A stretch of DNA of 64,000 bases from Gammaproteobacteria bacterium. GTDB taxonomy: Bacteria > Pseudomonadota > Gammaproteobacteria > JACCYU01. Shown here piece after piece: positions 18,991 through 30,100 of the stretch. The translations under genes and the position numbers were made by a program. Under the pieces are notes generated by a model. That model saw only the letters and a list, made by a program, of their open reading frames with translations. It had not been told where the DNA came from and did not search any database. Positions within the stretch are counted from its first letter, which is position 1. Every line of letters begins with the position of its first letter. The stretch lies in assembly GCA_013695765.1 (NCBI GenBank), contig JACCZW010000014.1:1-64000 (forward strand). The letters are read 5' to 3'.

Positions 18991-20058
18991 TTACTGATAA
19001 ACAACCCGTGGCTCGCCGTCGTCCGCGATTACCGCGCCGATCGTCCAGGCCGCTAGGTCGGCGCGCGCGCAATGGTCGATGATAGCGGCGCTTTGGGCGG
19101 CGGGCACGATTGCGATCATGCCGATGCCGCAGTTGAAGGTGCGCAGCATCTCCTGTTCCGCGACGCAGCCCTGCGTCCGCAGCCAGTTGAATATTTCCGG
19201 GCGCGGCCAGGCACGGGTATCGATGCGCGCATGGCAGCCCGCCGGCAGCGCGCGCGGCAGGTTTTCCGTGATGCCGCCGCCGGTAATGTGGGCGAGCGCG
19301 TGAATGCGCTGGTCGTTCAGATTGTCGATCAGGAGGGGCAACAGGGTTTTCACATAAATACGCGTGGGCGCGATGAGTGCGTCGCCGATAGTGGTATCGC
19401 CGCAGCGCTGATCGAAGGCGAAGGCCGCACCGCTACGCCAAAGAATTTTGCGGATCAGCGAATAGCCGTTTGAGTGCGGCCCACTCGAGGCCATACCGAC
19501 GATCGCATCGCCCGGCCGCACCCGCGAACCGTCGAGAATCCGGTCTTTTTCCACCACACCCACGCAAAATCCGGCGAGATCGTAATCACCCCGCGCATAC
19601 ATGCCCGGCATCTCGGCGGTTTCGCCGCCCACCAGCGCGGCGCCGGCCCGCAAGCAACCGGCGGCAATCCCCTCGATGACCTGCGCGGCGGCATCGACTT
19701 CGAGTTTGCCGGTCGCGTAGTAATCGAGAAAGAACAGCGGTTCGGCGCCGTGCACCAGCACGTCGTTGACGCACATGGCCACCAGATCGATACCGATGGT
19801 ATCGTGTCGGCCGAGTTCGCCGGCGAGCTTGAGCTTGGTGCCGACGCCGTCGGTGCCGGCCACGAGCACCGGCTGGCGGTAGCGCGCCACGGGCAGTTCG
19901 AACAGCGCGCCAAAGCCGCCCAGGCCACCCAGCACCTCGGGTCGCAACGTGCTTATGACCGCGGGTTTGATGCGTTCCACTAGCGCCTCGCCCGCATCGA
20001 TGTCCACACCCGCGTCGCGATAGCGCAGGGAAGGCGTTGATTCCGGGTGCTCGGGCAT
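18991..20058 (-). CDS. purM: Phosphoribosylformylglycinamidine cyclo-ligase
   Basis: PurM (AIR synthetase) closes the imidazole ring in the fifth step of purine synthesis. The 355-residue protein has [13 protein letters not shown], the [12 protein letters not shown] loop, [21 protein letters not shown] and [16 protein letters not shown]. It is the first gene of the leftward operon and is followed at two bases by purN. A 74-bp gap separates it from the divergent DUF2066 gene, so promoters for both operons should lie there; I did not find convincing boxes. Confidence 0.96.
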   Translation of the reverse strand: MPEHPESTPSLRYRDAGVDIDAGEALVERIKPAVISTLRPEVLGGLGGFGALFELPVARYRQPVLVAGTDGVGTKLKLAGELGRHDTIGIDLVAMCVNDVLVHGAEPLFFLDYYATGKLEVDAAAQVIEGIAAGCLRAGAALVGGETAEMPGMYARGDYDLAGFCVGVVEKDRILDGSRVRPGDAIVGMASSGPHSNGYSLIRKILWRSGAAFAFDQRCGDTTIGDALIAPTRIYVKTLLPLLIDNLNDQRIHALAHITGGGITENLPRALPAGCHARIDTRAWPRPEIFNWLRTQGCVAEQEMLRTFNCGIGMIAIVPAAQSAAIIDHCARADLAAWTIGAVIADDGEPRVVYQ

Positions 20059-20132
20059 GGGGGAATGAACGGTGGGGATACGGATTTTGATGGTAACGAT
20101 GTCGCCAGGAACTGTAAACTGGACGGGAGACG

Positions 20133-21338
20133 ATGGTGCTGAATCATCTATGTTATCGTACTTTCTTCAAGCCACTCCCCCGAATGATTCTAAGGACAAG
20201 GCGTCATTACGTGCTTCGTTTCTCGGCTAATTTTGCCGTTTTTCTGTCAGGCGTAGCACTCCTGCTGATGGGTTCGATCGGCCTGGTGGACTGCGCGCGC
20301 GCCGCCTCCGTAAGTGATCTGTACCGGGCTGAGGTGGCGGTGGGCAGCCAGGAGCCCGCCGCGCGCGAGCAGGCGTTTAAGGACGCGCTGGAAGTGGTTC
20401 TGGTCAAGGTAACCGGCAGCCGCGCAATCGCGGAGCAGCCGGCGGCCGCCACGTTGCTGTCCTCGGCGGCGGCTTATGTTCAGCAGTTCGGCTACCGTAC
20501 AAGGGGCCAGGCGACCACGCTCAACGTATTATTCGACGGCGCGGCCGTGGACGCGGCGTTGACCGATGGCAATCTGCCGGTGTGGGTCGATGAGCGGCCC
20601 GCCGTGCTCATCTGGTTGGCGGTGCAGCGCGGCGACCGGCGATACCTGATCGCTGACGACCATGGCGGACAGTCTGATCGCGTGGTCAGAACGGTCGCCG
20701 CGCGGCGCGGCATCCCGGTGCTGTTTCCGTTGCTGGATATGGAGGATCGCGCACAGGTCGAAGTCGCGGATCTGCTCGGCGGCTTCGATGAAAACGTTCT
20801 CCAGGCATCGGTGCGGTACGATGCCGACGCCGTCGTGGTCGCGACAGTTACGGCCTTGCGCGATGACGACTGGCGCACCGACTGGCGGCTCTATTACGGC
20901 GGTGAGCCTTTGGCCGCCAGTCTTGAGGGCGCCAGTCTGGAGGCCGTGCTGAGCGATGGCCTGCATTTTGTCGCCGACGCGCTCGCCGACCGACTGGCGG
21001 CAGTCGAGACCGCCGGCGCGGCGGGCGGATTGCTGATATCGGTGCAGGGCGTGGACTCGCTGGAGGACTTCGCTAGACTCGCAACCTATCTGGACAATCT
21101 CGCGCTGGCAAAAAGCAATCGCATCTACCGGATCGAGCCCGGCTACGCCAGTTTTTTGCTGGAGGTGAGCGGCAACGCGGCCAACGTCGGGCGGCTCATC
21201 CGGCTGAGCGACGTGCTGGAAGCAGCGCCGCCGCCGATGCTTGCCCCGGCCACACGCAAGGGTAAACCTGTGGACGGGGGCAAACTCGTGGACGTCCGCG
21301 AACGCGTGCCGGCGCTGCATTTCCGGATGCTCCCGTGA
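20133..21338 (+). CDS. DUF2066 domain protein
   Basis: This 401-residue protein has a hydrophobic signal or anchor (about residues 31-55, ending CARAAS) followed by the DUF2066 region: [34 protein letters not shown]. Function is unknown. The family sits beside purM and hda in many gammaproteobacteria and is probably periplasmic. An ATG at 20184 would give a shorter leader. The longer start has GGGAG just upstream but only three bases away, so the start is uncertain. Confidence 0.85.
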   Translation: MVLNHLCYRTFFKPLPRMILRTRRHYVLRFSANFAVFLSGVALLLMGSIGLVDCARAASVSDLYRAEVAVGSQEPAAREQAFKDALEVVLVKVTGSRAIAEQPAAATLLSSAAAYVQQFGYRTRGQATTLNVLFDGAAVDAALTDGNLPVWVDERPAVLIWLAVQRGDRRYLIADDHGGQSDRVVRTVAARRGIPVLFPLLDMEDRAQVEVADLLGGFDENVLQASVRYDADAVVVATVTALRDDDWRTDWRLYYGGEPLAASLEGASLEAVLSDGLHFVADALADRLAAVETAGAAGGLLISVQGVDSLEDFARLATYLDNLALAKSNRIYRIEPGYASFLLEVSGNAANVGRLIRLSDVLEAAPPPMLAPATRKGKPVDGGKLVDVRERVPALHFRMLP

Positions 21339-21375
21339 ACGCGGGCCAGCGCCACGCACGCGGACTCAAACCATC

Positions 21376-21927
21376 GTGAAGGTGCGGTTACAATATCTCC
21401 CGAATCTGATCACGGTGTTGCGGTTTGCGCTCGTGGCGCCGCTGATGGGCCTGCTTGCCGGCGGACATTACGCAGCGGCTTTGAGCCTGTTCGCGGTGAT
21501 GGGCGCGTCCGATGCGGTGGACGGGTTCCTCGCCAAGCGTTTCCACTGGGAGAGCCGGCTCGGACAGTTTCTGGACCCGCTGTCCGACAAGACCATGCTG
21601 GTCTGCACGTATCTCACGCTGGGCTGGCTGGGGTTACTGCCGGGTTGGTTGGTAGCGGCGGTTATACTGCGGGATCTGGTTATCGTGGTTGGCGCGCTGG
21701 CCTATCACTTTGTGACGCACCGGCTGGAGATGTGTCCTACCTGGATCAGCAAGATCAATACAGTAGCGCAGATTGTGCTGGCGGTGGCGGTGATCGCCGA
21801 CCAGTTTCTCGTCATGACCGATCTGATAGCGGACGCCCTGATGTTTATCGTATTAGCGACCACCGTAGCCAGCGGTCTGCATTACGTGCTGGAGTGGAGC
21901 CGGCTCGCGCGCGAGGCGCGGCCATGA
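21376..21927 (+). CDS. CDP-alcohol phosphatidyltransferase family protein
   Basis: This 183-residue membrane enzyme carries the complete CDP-OH motif: DAVDGFLAKRFHWESRLGQF then LDPLSDK, matching D-x2-D-G-x2-A-R-x8-G-x3-D-x3-D. Family members transfer a phosphatidyl group from CDP-diacylglycerol to an alcohol, as PgsA does for glycerol 3-phosphate. The exact acceptor cannot be told. The start is the GTG at 21376; the frame upstream overlaps the DUF2066 gene. It overlaps the next gene by four bases (ATGA). Confidence 0.88.
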   Translation: MKVRLQYLPNLITVLRFALVAPLMGLLAGGHYAAALSLFAVMGASDAVDGFLAKRFHWESRLGQFLDPLSDKTMLVCTYLTLGWLGLLPGWLVAAVILRDLVIVVGALAYHFVTHRLEMCPTWISKINTVAQIVLAVAVIADQFLVMTDLIADALMFIVLATTVASGLHYVLEWSRLAREARP

Positions 21928-22994
21928 TTATGTCGGAATCGCGTACCTGGCTGGTGCTCGCCTTCTTTCTGCTGTGCGTCTGGCTCTTGTATATTCTGTC
22001 GCCCATCCTCACGCCGTTTCTGATCTCGGCGCTGCTGGCTTATCTGGGCGACCCGCTCGTGGACCGGCTGCAGCGTCTGGGTCTGCCGCGCACCGTGGCG
22101 GTGGTGGTGGTGTTCGCGGGTTTTCTGGTGCTGCTGGCGGTGATAATTATCGTGCTGGTGCCGGTGATTGGCAAGCAGATCACAGCACTCGCCGACGCCA
22201 TGCCCGGCTATCTGGACTGGATCAATACCACGCTTATTCCGTGGCTGGAGCGACGGCTGGACGTCAGTATTTCCACCGTCGATCTGGCGGCGCTGAAAAG
22301 CACGCTGTCCGAGAATTTCCGCGCGGCGGGCAGTACCGCGGCCAATGTGCTGGGCTATATCACGCAGTCCGGCATGGTGCTGGTCGGCTGGGCGCTCAAT
22401 CTGCTGCTGATCCCGGTAGTGGTTTTTTACCTGTTGCGGGACTGGGATCGCATCATCGGCGCCATCAACGCGCTGCTGCCGCGCAATGTCGAACCGACGG
22501 TCAGCCGCCTCACGCGCGAGTCGAACGACATGCTGGGCGCGTTTTTGCGCGGCCAGTTGCTGGTGATGTTGGCGCTGGGCACCATTTATTCGAGCGGGCT
22601 GTGGCTGATCGGACTGAATTTCGCCTTGTTGATCGGCCTGGTCGCGGGGCTAGTGAGCTTCGTGCCTTATCTGGGTGTGATCGTCGGCTTCGTGCTTGCG
22701 GCGGTCGCGATACTGTTCCAGACCGGAGACGTGCTGCAAGTGCTGTGGGTCGCGGTGGTTTTCAGCGCCGGCCAGACGCTGGAAGGGATGGTGCTCACGC
22801 CCTGGCTGGTGGGCGATCGTATCGGCATTCATCCGGTGATGGTCATCTTCGCGGTGCTCGCCGGCGGGCAGTTGTTCGGCTTCTTCGGCGTGCTGCTGGC
22901 GCTGCCGGTGGCCTCCGTGCTGGCAGTGCTCGCGCGCTACGCCCGTGAGCGATATATCGAAAGCGACTTGTACGAGGCCGACGACGCGCGGTGA
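21924..22994 (+). CDS. AI-2E/PerM family transporter
   Basis: This 356-residue membrane protein belongs to the AI-2E family (PerM, TqsA, YdiK). It has an N-terminal pair of membrane helices, a soluble middle part (LERRLDVSISTVDLAALKS) and a C-terminal cluster of helices with LLIPVVVFYLLRDWDRI, SFVPYLGVIVGF and EGMVLTPWLVGDRIGIHPV, a family signature. Substrate is unknown; members have been linked to autoinducer-2 export or sodium/proton exchange. It is coupled on both sides by four-base overlaps. Confidence 0.9.
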   Translation: MIMSESRTWLVLAFFLLCVWLLYILSPILTPFLISALLAYLGDPLVDRLQRLGLPRTVAVVVVFAGFLVLLAVIIIVLVPVIGKQITALADAMPGYLDWINTTLIPWLERRLDVSISTVDLAALKSTLSENFRAAGSTAANVLGYITQSGMVLVGWALNLLLIPVVVFYLLRDWDRIIGAINALLPRNVEPTVSRLTRESNDMLGAFLRGQLLVMLALGTIYSSGLWLIGLNFALLIGLVAGLVSFVPYLGVIVGFVLAAVAILFQTGDVLQVLWVAVVFSAGQTLEGMVLTPWLVGDRIGIHPVMVIFAVLAGGQLFGFFGVLLALPVASVLAVLARYARERYIESDLYEADDAR

Positions 22995-23686
22995 GTCATC
23001 AGCTTGCGCTGAACATCCGGCTGCGCGAAGGCGCGACTTTCGCCTCCTACCACGCCGACATCAATCAGGACGCCGTACACGCCATCAACGCGCTGGCCGA
23101 AGCGCACGGCCCGCCGCGGCAGGCCTACCTATGGGGTGGGCCCGCGACCGGCAAGAGCCATTTGCTGCAGGCGGTGTGTCACCGGGCGAGCTTTCAGCGT
23201 CGCTCCAGCGTGTACCTGCCGCTCGCACAGTTCGACGCAACGCAGGCGAGCGTGCTGGACGACCTGTTCGATATCGAGGCCATTTGTATCGACGATATCG
23301 ATGTGACTGTCGGGCATGCCGCGTGGGAACTCGCGCTGTTCAACGCCATCAATACGGCGCGCGACGCCAGCCATTGTCTGGTGCTGGCGTCGCGCGATAA
23401 TCCGGCGCATCTGACGCCGGACCTGCCGGATCTGCGTTCGCGGCTGCTATGGGGGCCGGTGTTTCACTTAAAGCCGCTGGACGATGCGGCCAAGCTCGAT
23501 GCGCTCAAAGCGCGGGCGAAGGAATGCGGGCTTGAATTGAAAGACGACGCGGGGCGCTTTCTGCTGAACAACTGCCGGCGCGACCTGCCCTCGCTGTTTG
23601 CAGCGCTGGCGCGGCTGGACCGGGCATCGCTTGCCGCCCAGCGGCGCGTAACCATTCCATTCATCAAGTCGGTGCTGGATTTGTAA
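22991..23686 (+). CDS. hda: DnaA regulatory inactivator Hda
   Basis: Hda works with the beta clamp to stimulate ATP hydrolysis on DnaA and prevent re-initiation. The 231-residue AAA+ protein has a clamp-binding-like N-terminus (QLALNIRL), Walker A GGPATGKSHLLQA, Walker B AICIDDID, sensor region LASRDNPAHL and DLRSRLLWGPVFHLKPLDD. It lacks the DnaA DNA-binding domain, as expected. The start is GTG overlapping the previous stop (GTGA). It closes the DUF2066-CDP-OH-PerM-hda operon. Confidence 0.93.
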   Translation: MSHQLALNIRLREGATFASYHADINQDAVHAINALAEAHGPPRQAYLWGGPATGKSHLLQAVCHRASFQRRSSVYLPLAQFDATQASVLDDLFDIEAICIDDIDVTVGHAAWELALFNAINTARDASHCLVLASRDNPAHLTPDLPDLRSRLLWGPVFHLKPLDDAAKLDALKARAKECGLELKDDAGRFLLNNCRRDLPSLFAALARLDRASLAAQRRVTIPFIKSVLDL

Positions 23687-23699
23687 CCGCTTTAGCATC

Positions 23700-24906
<1,207 letters not shown>

Positions 24907-24961
24907 TCCCATTGTATTTTGCGGTTTTAGCGGCATCAAGGCTGACTACACGGTTAGTGAA

Positions 24962-25249
24962 ATGACTTCCGGCGCCGACAAGAGTGTACGGTTTCTCGTG
25001 AGCGGCCAGGTGCAGGGCGTGTTTTTTCGCGCCGCCACGCAGGAACAGGCCAGTCGGCTGGGGCTCGCGGGCTATGTCAAAAACTTGCATGATGGCCGGG
25101 TCGAAGTGCATGCCTGCGGCGCGAGCGATTCCGTGGAGGCGCTGGAGCGCTGGCTGTGGCAGGGCACGCCCAACGCACAGGTAGACGCGGTGGAGGTCGT
25201 GCGCGTCTACCCCGGGCAGCCGGCCCCGGTCAGCTTCGACATCCGTTAG
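24962..25249 (+). CDS. acyP: Acylphosphatase
   Basis: Acylphosphatase hydrolyses carboxyl-phosphate bonds such as 1,3-bisphosphoglycerate. The 95-residue protein has the family signature [22 protein letters not shown], whose Arg binds phosphate, and [17 protein letters not shown] with the catalytic Asn. An in-frame ATG at 24890 would add 24 residues but overlaps the lipoprotein gene; the ATG at 24962 gives the normal length. Confidence 0.93.
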   Translation: MTSGADKSVRFLVSGQVQGVFFRAATQEQASRLGLAGYVKNLHDGRVEVHACGASDSVEALERWLWQGTPNAQVDAVEVVRVYPGQPAPVSFDIR

Positions 25250-25461
25250 CCGCCCGATTCGCCGAGCAATATTTTCAAGGTTTTTGTAAAAGTTACCGGT
25301 TTGATGTTTGACTCACCATGGGATTGCCAACTGCTGCGGTGTTTTAAACTGATTTCTTGCGCCAACCCGCCGCTGAAGAGGCCGGCGACCGCGCGGAGGA
25401 TGCGACCGACTAGTCATCACTCATCATCACAACGTGCATTGTAGAGATTTTTACGCCTCCG

Positions 25462-25533
25462 ATGACGGTCGTCCCCCTCCCCCTTAGACCGTCATGTTGG
25501 GCCGGTTGCCAAAACAACCGGCTCATTTTTTTT
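25462..25533 (+). terminator. Strong rho-independent terminator with a preceding hairpin
   Basis: GCCGGTTG (25501-25508) and CAACCGGC (25515-25522) form a perfect 8-bp stem with a 6-base loop, followed by TCATTTTTTTT. Just before it, ATGACGGTC (25462-25470) pairs with GACCGTCAT (25487-25495) around a C-rich loop. The terminator lies 250 bp after acyP, in a 368-bp gap (25250-25617) with no gene. It could end the acyP transcript or a small RNA made within the gap; TTGCCA (25324) and TAAACT (25345) are weak candidate promoter boxes. Confidence 0.75.
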
Positions 25534-25617
25534 GGCCCCCATAAAAATTTCCTGGATAGGCACCCGGCGATACGATGATGATCTTGCCGCGTGCTGCGTA
25601 TTCTTTAAAGATCGACC

Positions 25618-26673
25618 CTAAAGATCGAAGAACACGCCCAGGCCCCAGAAGCTTAATGGCGTGTCGAAAAACTGGCCGTTCGGTGAGAAGCCGTTGAAAC
25701 GTTCCAGCATCAGCCGCAGTTCGCGTCCGCCGTCCCGGCGCCACGCCAATCCCAGCAGATAGGACTGATTGACTTCCCACTCCTGCTGTTCGAAGCTCTG
25801 CAAATCGGCCGCGCCGACCAGATCCAGTTCGCCGAGCGCGCCCGGCCAGCGGGTTTCCAGTCCAGCGTGCCAATGTGCGGGGTCGAGGCCCGGGTTGGCC
25901 GCAAAGATATAGCCGCCGCCGCCATACACGCGTATGCCGGGCAGGTCGTAGGCGAGCAGCAGCTCCGCGTCCTCGTAGCTTAGATTAATGCGCTCGACCC
26001 CCGGATTGCCGAGCAGGAATTCGTCGCCCAGATGTGAGCTCTGATGATAGACCCGGCCGCGCGCGGAGAACGCGCCGCGCCTGTAGCTCACCGGAAAGCC
26101 GATTACGAAGTCGGTGTTGATCAGGTTCAGCGATGCGGTGTCCAGGTTGAACAGCGAGAAGATGCCGGCCTGTATGCCGAGCTCAAAACGGCCCGCGCGC
26201 GTAGCGGCTCGCGCCAGCGCAAAAGAGTCGCCGATTGCAGCGAGGCCCGCGTTAAAACCCGCGCCGGGGATGTCATGCGCCTGATAGTGAGCGGCGAAAC
26301 GCGGCTGGCGCGGATCGGCCAGCAGCGGCGGGAACAGTTCACCCGCCGGCAGCGCGCCTTCGTCTTTGCCTAGCGGCGCTGGTGTCTGGCTGCCCGCTAG
26401 TGCCTGCGTGGTAGTGCAGGGCGATGCGCGCCATCGTACGCGCGTGATGTCCGCCGAGCCCGTCAGCGCTTGTTCAAGCGCCTGGCGTTGTTTTAAGGAT
26501 ACGCAGCCCCGGTCGCGCAATATCGCGTTGCCGTCCATGACGGACAGCACCTTTATGCGAATATTTTTGAAGCGCGCGTCGAGCAGCCCCTGCGCGTAGC
26601 CCCGCTGATAACTGTTCGCGTTGGCGCCGGTTGCAAACAGCAGGATGACTGTGAGGGCAATACGTCGGAGCAT
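25618..26673 (-). CDS. DUF1207 domain envelope protein
   Basis: This 351-residue protein has a cleavable signal peptide (MLRRIALTVILLFATGANA). The first part is a small periplasmic region with two Cys residues; from about residue 110 the DUF1207 signature begins (ELFPPLLADPRQPRFAAHYQ) and runs into amphipathic strands ending with aromatic FFDL, typical of an outer-membrane beta-barrel. Function of the family is unknown. It stands alone, with an opposite-facing terminator downstream and the 25-residue peptide gene upstream on the same strand. Confidence 0.8.
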   Translation of the reverse strand: MLRRIALTVILLFATGANANSYQRGYAQGLLDARFKNIRIKVLSVMDGNAILRDRGCVSLKQRQALEQALTGSADITRVRWRASPCTTTQALAGSQTPAPLGKDEGALPAGELFPPLLADPRQPRFAAHYQAHDIPGAGFNAGLAAIGDSFALARAATRAGRFELGIQAGIFSLFNLDTASLNLINTDFVIGFPVSYRRGAFSARGRVYHQSSHLGDEFLLGNPGVERINLSYEDAELLLAYDLPGIRVYGGGGYIFAANPGLDPAHWHAGLETRWPGALGELDLVGAADLQSFEQQEWEVNQSYLLGLAWRRDGGRELRLMLERFNGFSPNGQFFDTPLSFWGLGVFFDL

Positions 26674-26820
26674 ATCGACAAGGCGTCAGACCACGTAATC
26701 CGCGGACAACTTGGTTTAACGAAACAGTTGCAAACACCGACAGCGGACTGCGCTTGATCAAAACAGTCCGTCTGGCCCGCGTTTTACGAACCTGCAAAGC
26801 ACCTTGGGAAGTGGTGGATA

Positions 26821-26850
26821 CCCTTGCCACGGGATCCCTTGCCAGGGGAT
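26821..26850. repeat. Two tandem 15-bp repeats
   Basis: CCCTTGCCACGGGAT (26821-26835) is followed directly by CCCTTGCCAGGGGAT (26836-26850), one base different. They lie between the small membrane-peptide gene and the DUF1207 gene. No role is evident; a protein-binding site is possible. The rest of the gap 26674-26868 shows nothing else. Confidence 0.45.
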
Positions 26851-26868
26851 CAGCCCATCTTATGGACT

Positions 26869-26946
26869 TTATACGATACCGACTAAAGACAGCACCACGA
26901 TGATGACCACAATGATACCGATAATGTAAAAGATGTTGTAACCCAT
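26869..26946 (-). CDS. Tiny hydrophobic membrane peptide (25 residues)
   Basis: This reading frame is below normal gene-caller limits. It starts MGYNIFYIIG and continues as an uninterrupted run of Ile, Val and Leu, ending LSLVGIV, so it is a single membrane helix with almost no flanks. A textbook AGGAG lies 8 bases before the ATG, which is the main reason to call it real. Short Tyr-Ile-Ile-Gly/Val peptides of this kind occur in other proteobacteria as unnamed small membrane proteins (recalled resemblance, not searched). It lies upstream of DUF1207 on the same strand and is divergent from the large kinase. The 221 bp between it and the kinase start hold no other gene. Confidence 0.6.
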   Translation of the reverse strand: MGYNIFYIIGIIVVIIVVLSLVGIV

Positions 26947-27167
26947 GCCTTGTTCTCCTGTTTTTTTCCGGTGCGCTGGTATGGAGGCCGCAGCAATTAA
27001 TGTGCCGCGGGTTCTGGCCTGCCGCCCTGAGTACAGGTTATTGCGGTGTTAGACTTGAGGCCGGGAAGCTTTTGTGAAGGATAATCCGTAATCCCGGCGC
27101 GAACGCGCGCTGGCGCCATAATCAGGAGGGGGCCCTCACCACGAGAACCCACTACCGGGAGAAAGAT

Positions 27168-30100
27168 TTGCCTGACCACGAACACGCTGAAACACGTGAT
27201 AAGCCCGAAACCCACGATGACAAAAGGCAGCCGGAGGCGGACGCCGTAACACCCGCCGGCACGGGTTTCCCGATCGTGGGTTTGGGCGCCTCGGCGGGCG
27301 GTCTCGAAGCCTTTAACAGTTTCTTCGACAACATGCCGCCGGACAGCGGCATGGCTTTCGTGCTGGTGATGCATCTGGCGCCGGATCGCGAAAGCCGGGT
27401 GGCGGAACTGCTCGAGCGCCAGACGGAAATGGCCATACATCCAGCGCGCGAAGGCATGCGGGTCGAGCCTAACAATGTTTACGTCATCCAGCCGGATAAC
27501 GTCCTCACCATCGGCGAGGGCGTGTTGCATGTCACCGCGCCCGCGCCTCCACGCGAGCATCGCAACCTCATCGACGACTTTTTCTGCTCGCTGGCCGCAG
27601 CGCAGGGTCGCAACGCGATCTGCATCGTGCTCTCCGGCACCGGCACGGATGGCACGCGGGGGCTGTGCGCGATCAAGGAGCTCGGTGGCATCACCATGAC
27701 CCAGTCTGAGGCACGCTATGGGGACATGCCGCACAGCGCCCATGCCACCGGACTCGGCGACTACAGCCTCCCCGTGGAACAGATGCCGGCTTCCCTGTGC
27801 GATTACGCGGCGCATATCGGCCACGTCGATAACGAGAAGGTTATCGAGCGGTTGCGGGGCAACGGCCGCGAGCAGCTTGGCCGGATTCTGGCCATGCTGC
27901 GATCGCACACCGGGCACGACTTTAGCCATTACAAGGAAACCACCATCATCCGCCGGATCGAGCGGCGCATCCAGGTTACCCAAAAGATCTCGCCGGACGA
28001 ATACCTGGAGCACCTGCGCGAAACGCCCGGTGAGATCGGGCGGCTGTTCGGCGACATGCTGATCGGCGTGACCCAGTTCATGCGCGACGAGGAGGTCTTC
28101 GAGGCGCTTGAAAGCAAGGTTGTGCCGGCGCTTTGCGCGCAACGCAGCGCGGGCGACACGGTGCGCGTCTGGGTGCCGGGTTGCGCCAGCGGCGAGGAAG
28201 CCTATTCGCTGGCCATCCTGTTTCTGCGCGAGACAGACCGCGGCGGTCCCGGTCTCACCCCGCAGGTGTTCGCCACCGATATCGATAGCAAGGCGCTGGA
28301 CACCGCCCGCGCCGGCATTTATCCGCAAGTAATTACCGCGCACCTGACCGAGGAGCAGCTCGAGCGTTATTTCCGCAAACACGGCCAAGGCTATGGAGTC
28401 GTCAAGCGCCTGCGCGAGACGTGCATCTTCTTAAAACACGACCTCATCAGGGATCCGCCATTTTCGCGGCTGGACATGATTTCCTGCCGCAATGTACTCA
28501 TCTACATGAATCCCATCCTGCAGCAGCGCCTGATCCCTATTTTCCACTATGCGCTGCGCGCAGGCGGCGTGTTGCTGCTGGGCCCTTCCGAAACCATCAC
28601 GGGATTCGAGCAACTGTTCGAGCCCATAGACCACAAGCAACGTCTGTTCCGCCGCCGGGACGTACAGGTCGTATCCCGGTTCGATTTTTCGATGGGAAAT
28701 TATGGCGACTCGACAGTGTCACGCGAAACCGGTAACCAGGAGCGCCAGCGTAACCGCGAAATGAGTGTCAGCCGCCACACGGAGCGGTATCTGCTGGAGC
28801 AGTACGCGCCATCCTGTGTGGTGGTCGACAGCCGCTATGAAGCGGTCTACTTTTCGGGCGACACGGGGCAATACCTGCAACCGCCGCCCGGCGCGCCGGA
28901 TAACGCGGTCCTAAACATGGTCCGCCATGGGCTCAAAAACCATCTACGCCAAGCACTCGATGACGCGGTGCGTACGCAGCAGCCGGTGGTGCGCGAAGAC
29001 GTCCATGTGCGAACCAATGGCGCATACAAGACCATCCGCCTGCGGGTGCGTCCGATCCCGCGCCTAGAACAGCAGGCCGATTATTACGCGGTGATTTTCG
29101 AGTCCTGCGATCAGCAGGGCGGGGAGGCGTCGCGGCCGAAGGCGTCCGAGCCGCTGTCGGCGGAGCAGGAACACTCGCTGGTCCAGCAGCTTGAGGCAGA
29201 GCTTGCGAGCACGCGGCGCCATCTGCGCGCCACCACGGAAGACATGGAATCTTCCACCGAGGCGCTGAAACCGGCGAACGAAGAGCTGATGTCCAGCAAC
29301 GAGGAACTGCAGACAAGCGCCGAGGAACTGGACACCTCGAAAGAAGAGTTGCAATCGGTGAACGAGGAACTGAGCTTCGCCAACGAGGAACTGCGGCGCA
29401 ACAACGACCAGCTCTCGCGCGCCAACAGCGACATCAAGAATCTGTTCGACAACACCCGGATCGCGATGATGTCTCTGGACAAGCGCCTCAACATCCGCAG
29501 TCTCACGCCGCGCATGAGCGACCTGTATAACCTGCTGGCTTCGGATACCGGACGCTCGATCATGGATATCCGCGCCAGGCATGACTACACGGAGTTCGAG
29601 GCCGACGTTAAGCGCGTGCTCGACACCCTGGCGCCGGTGGAGCGCAGGGTGAGCACCGCCGAGGGCGAATACATGCTGCGCATCCTGCCCTACCAGACGC
29701 TGGATGGCCGCATCGACGGCGCGGTGGTGACGTTCTTCGACATTACTACCCTGACCCGGGCGCGCGCGGATATCGAACAATTGACCGAGGCGCGGGCGCG
29801 GCGCGCCGGCGAGCTGGAGGCGATGCTCTCCGTGTTACCCGTGGGCGTGCTCATCTGCGCCGACGCAAAATCAGGACAGGTGCGCACGAACAGGATGGGC
29901 GCTGACATTCTGGGGGTGGCCGAAAACGCCGAAATCTCCGGCCAGAGTGGCCCACCGCCGTTCAAACTGTTGCGCGACGACAAGACCGTGGCGAGCGCGG
30001 AGTTTCCGTTGCAAAGGGTGCTCGCGACCGGCGATCACGTACGGCAGGAGGCATTGAGCGTGGAGCGCGCCGATGGGGTCGTGCTCGACATCGAAGTTTC

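Noticed and set aside
26997-28388. 463-codon antisense frame at the start of the large kinase gene
   Set aside because: Opposite the intact CheB and CheR domains; it has no recognisable motif.
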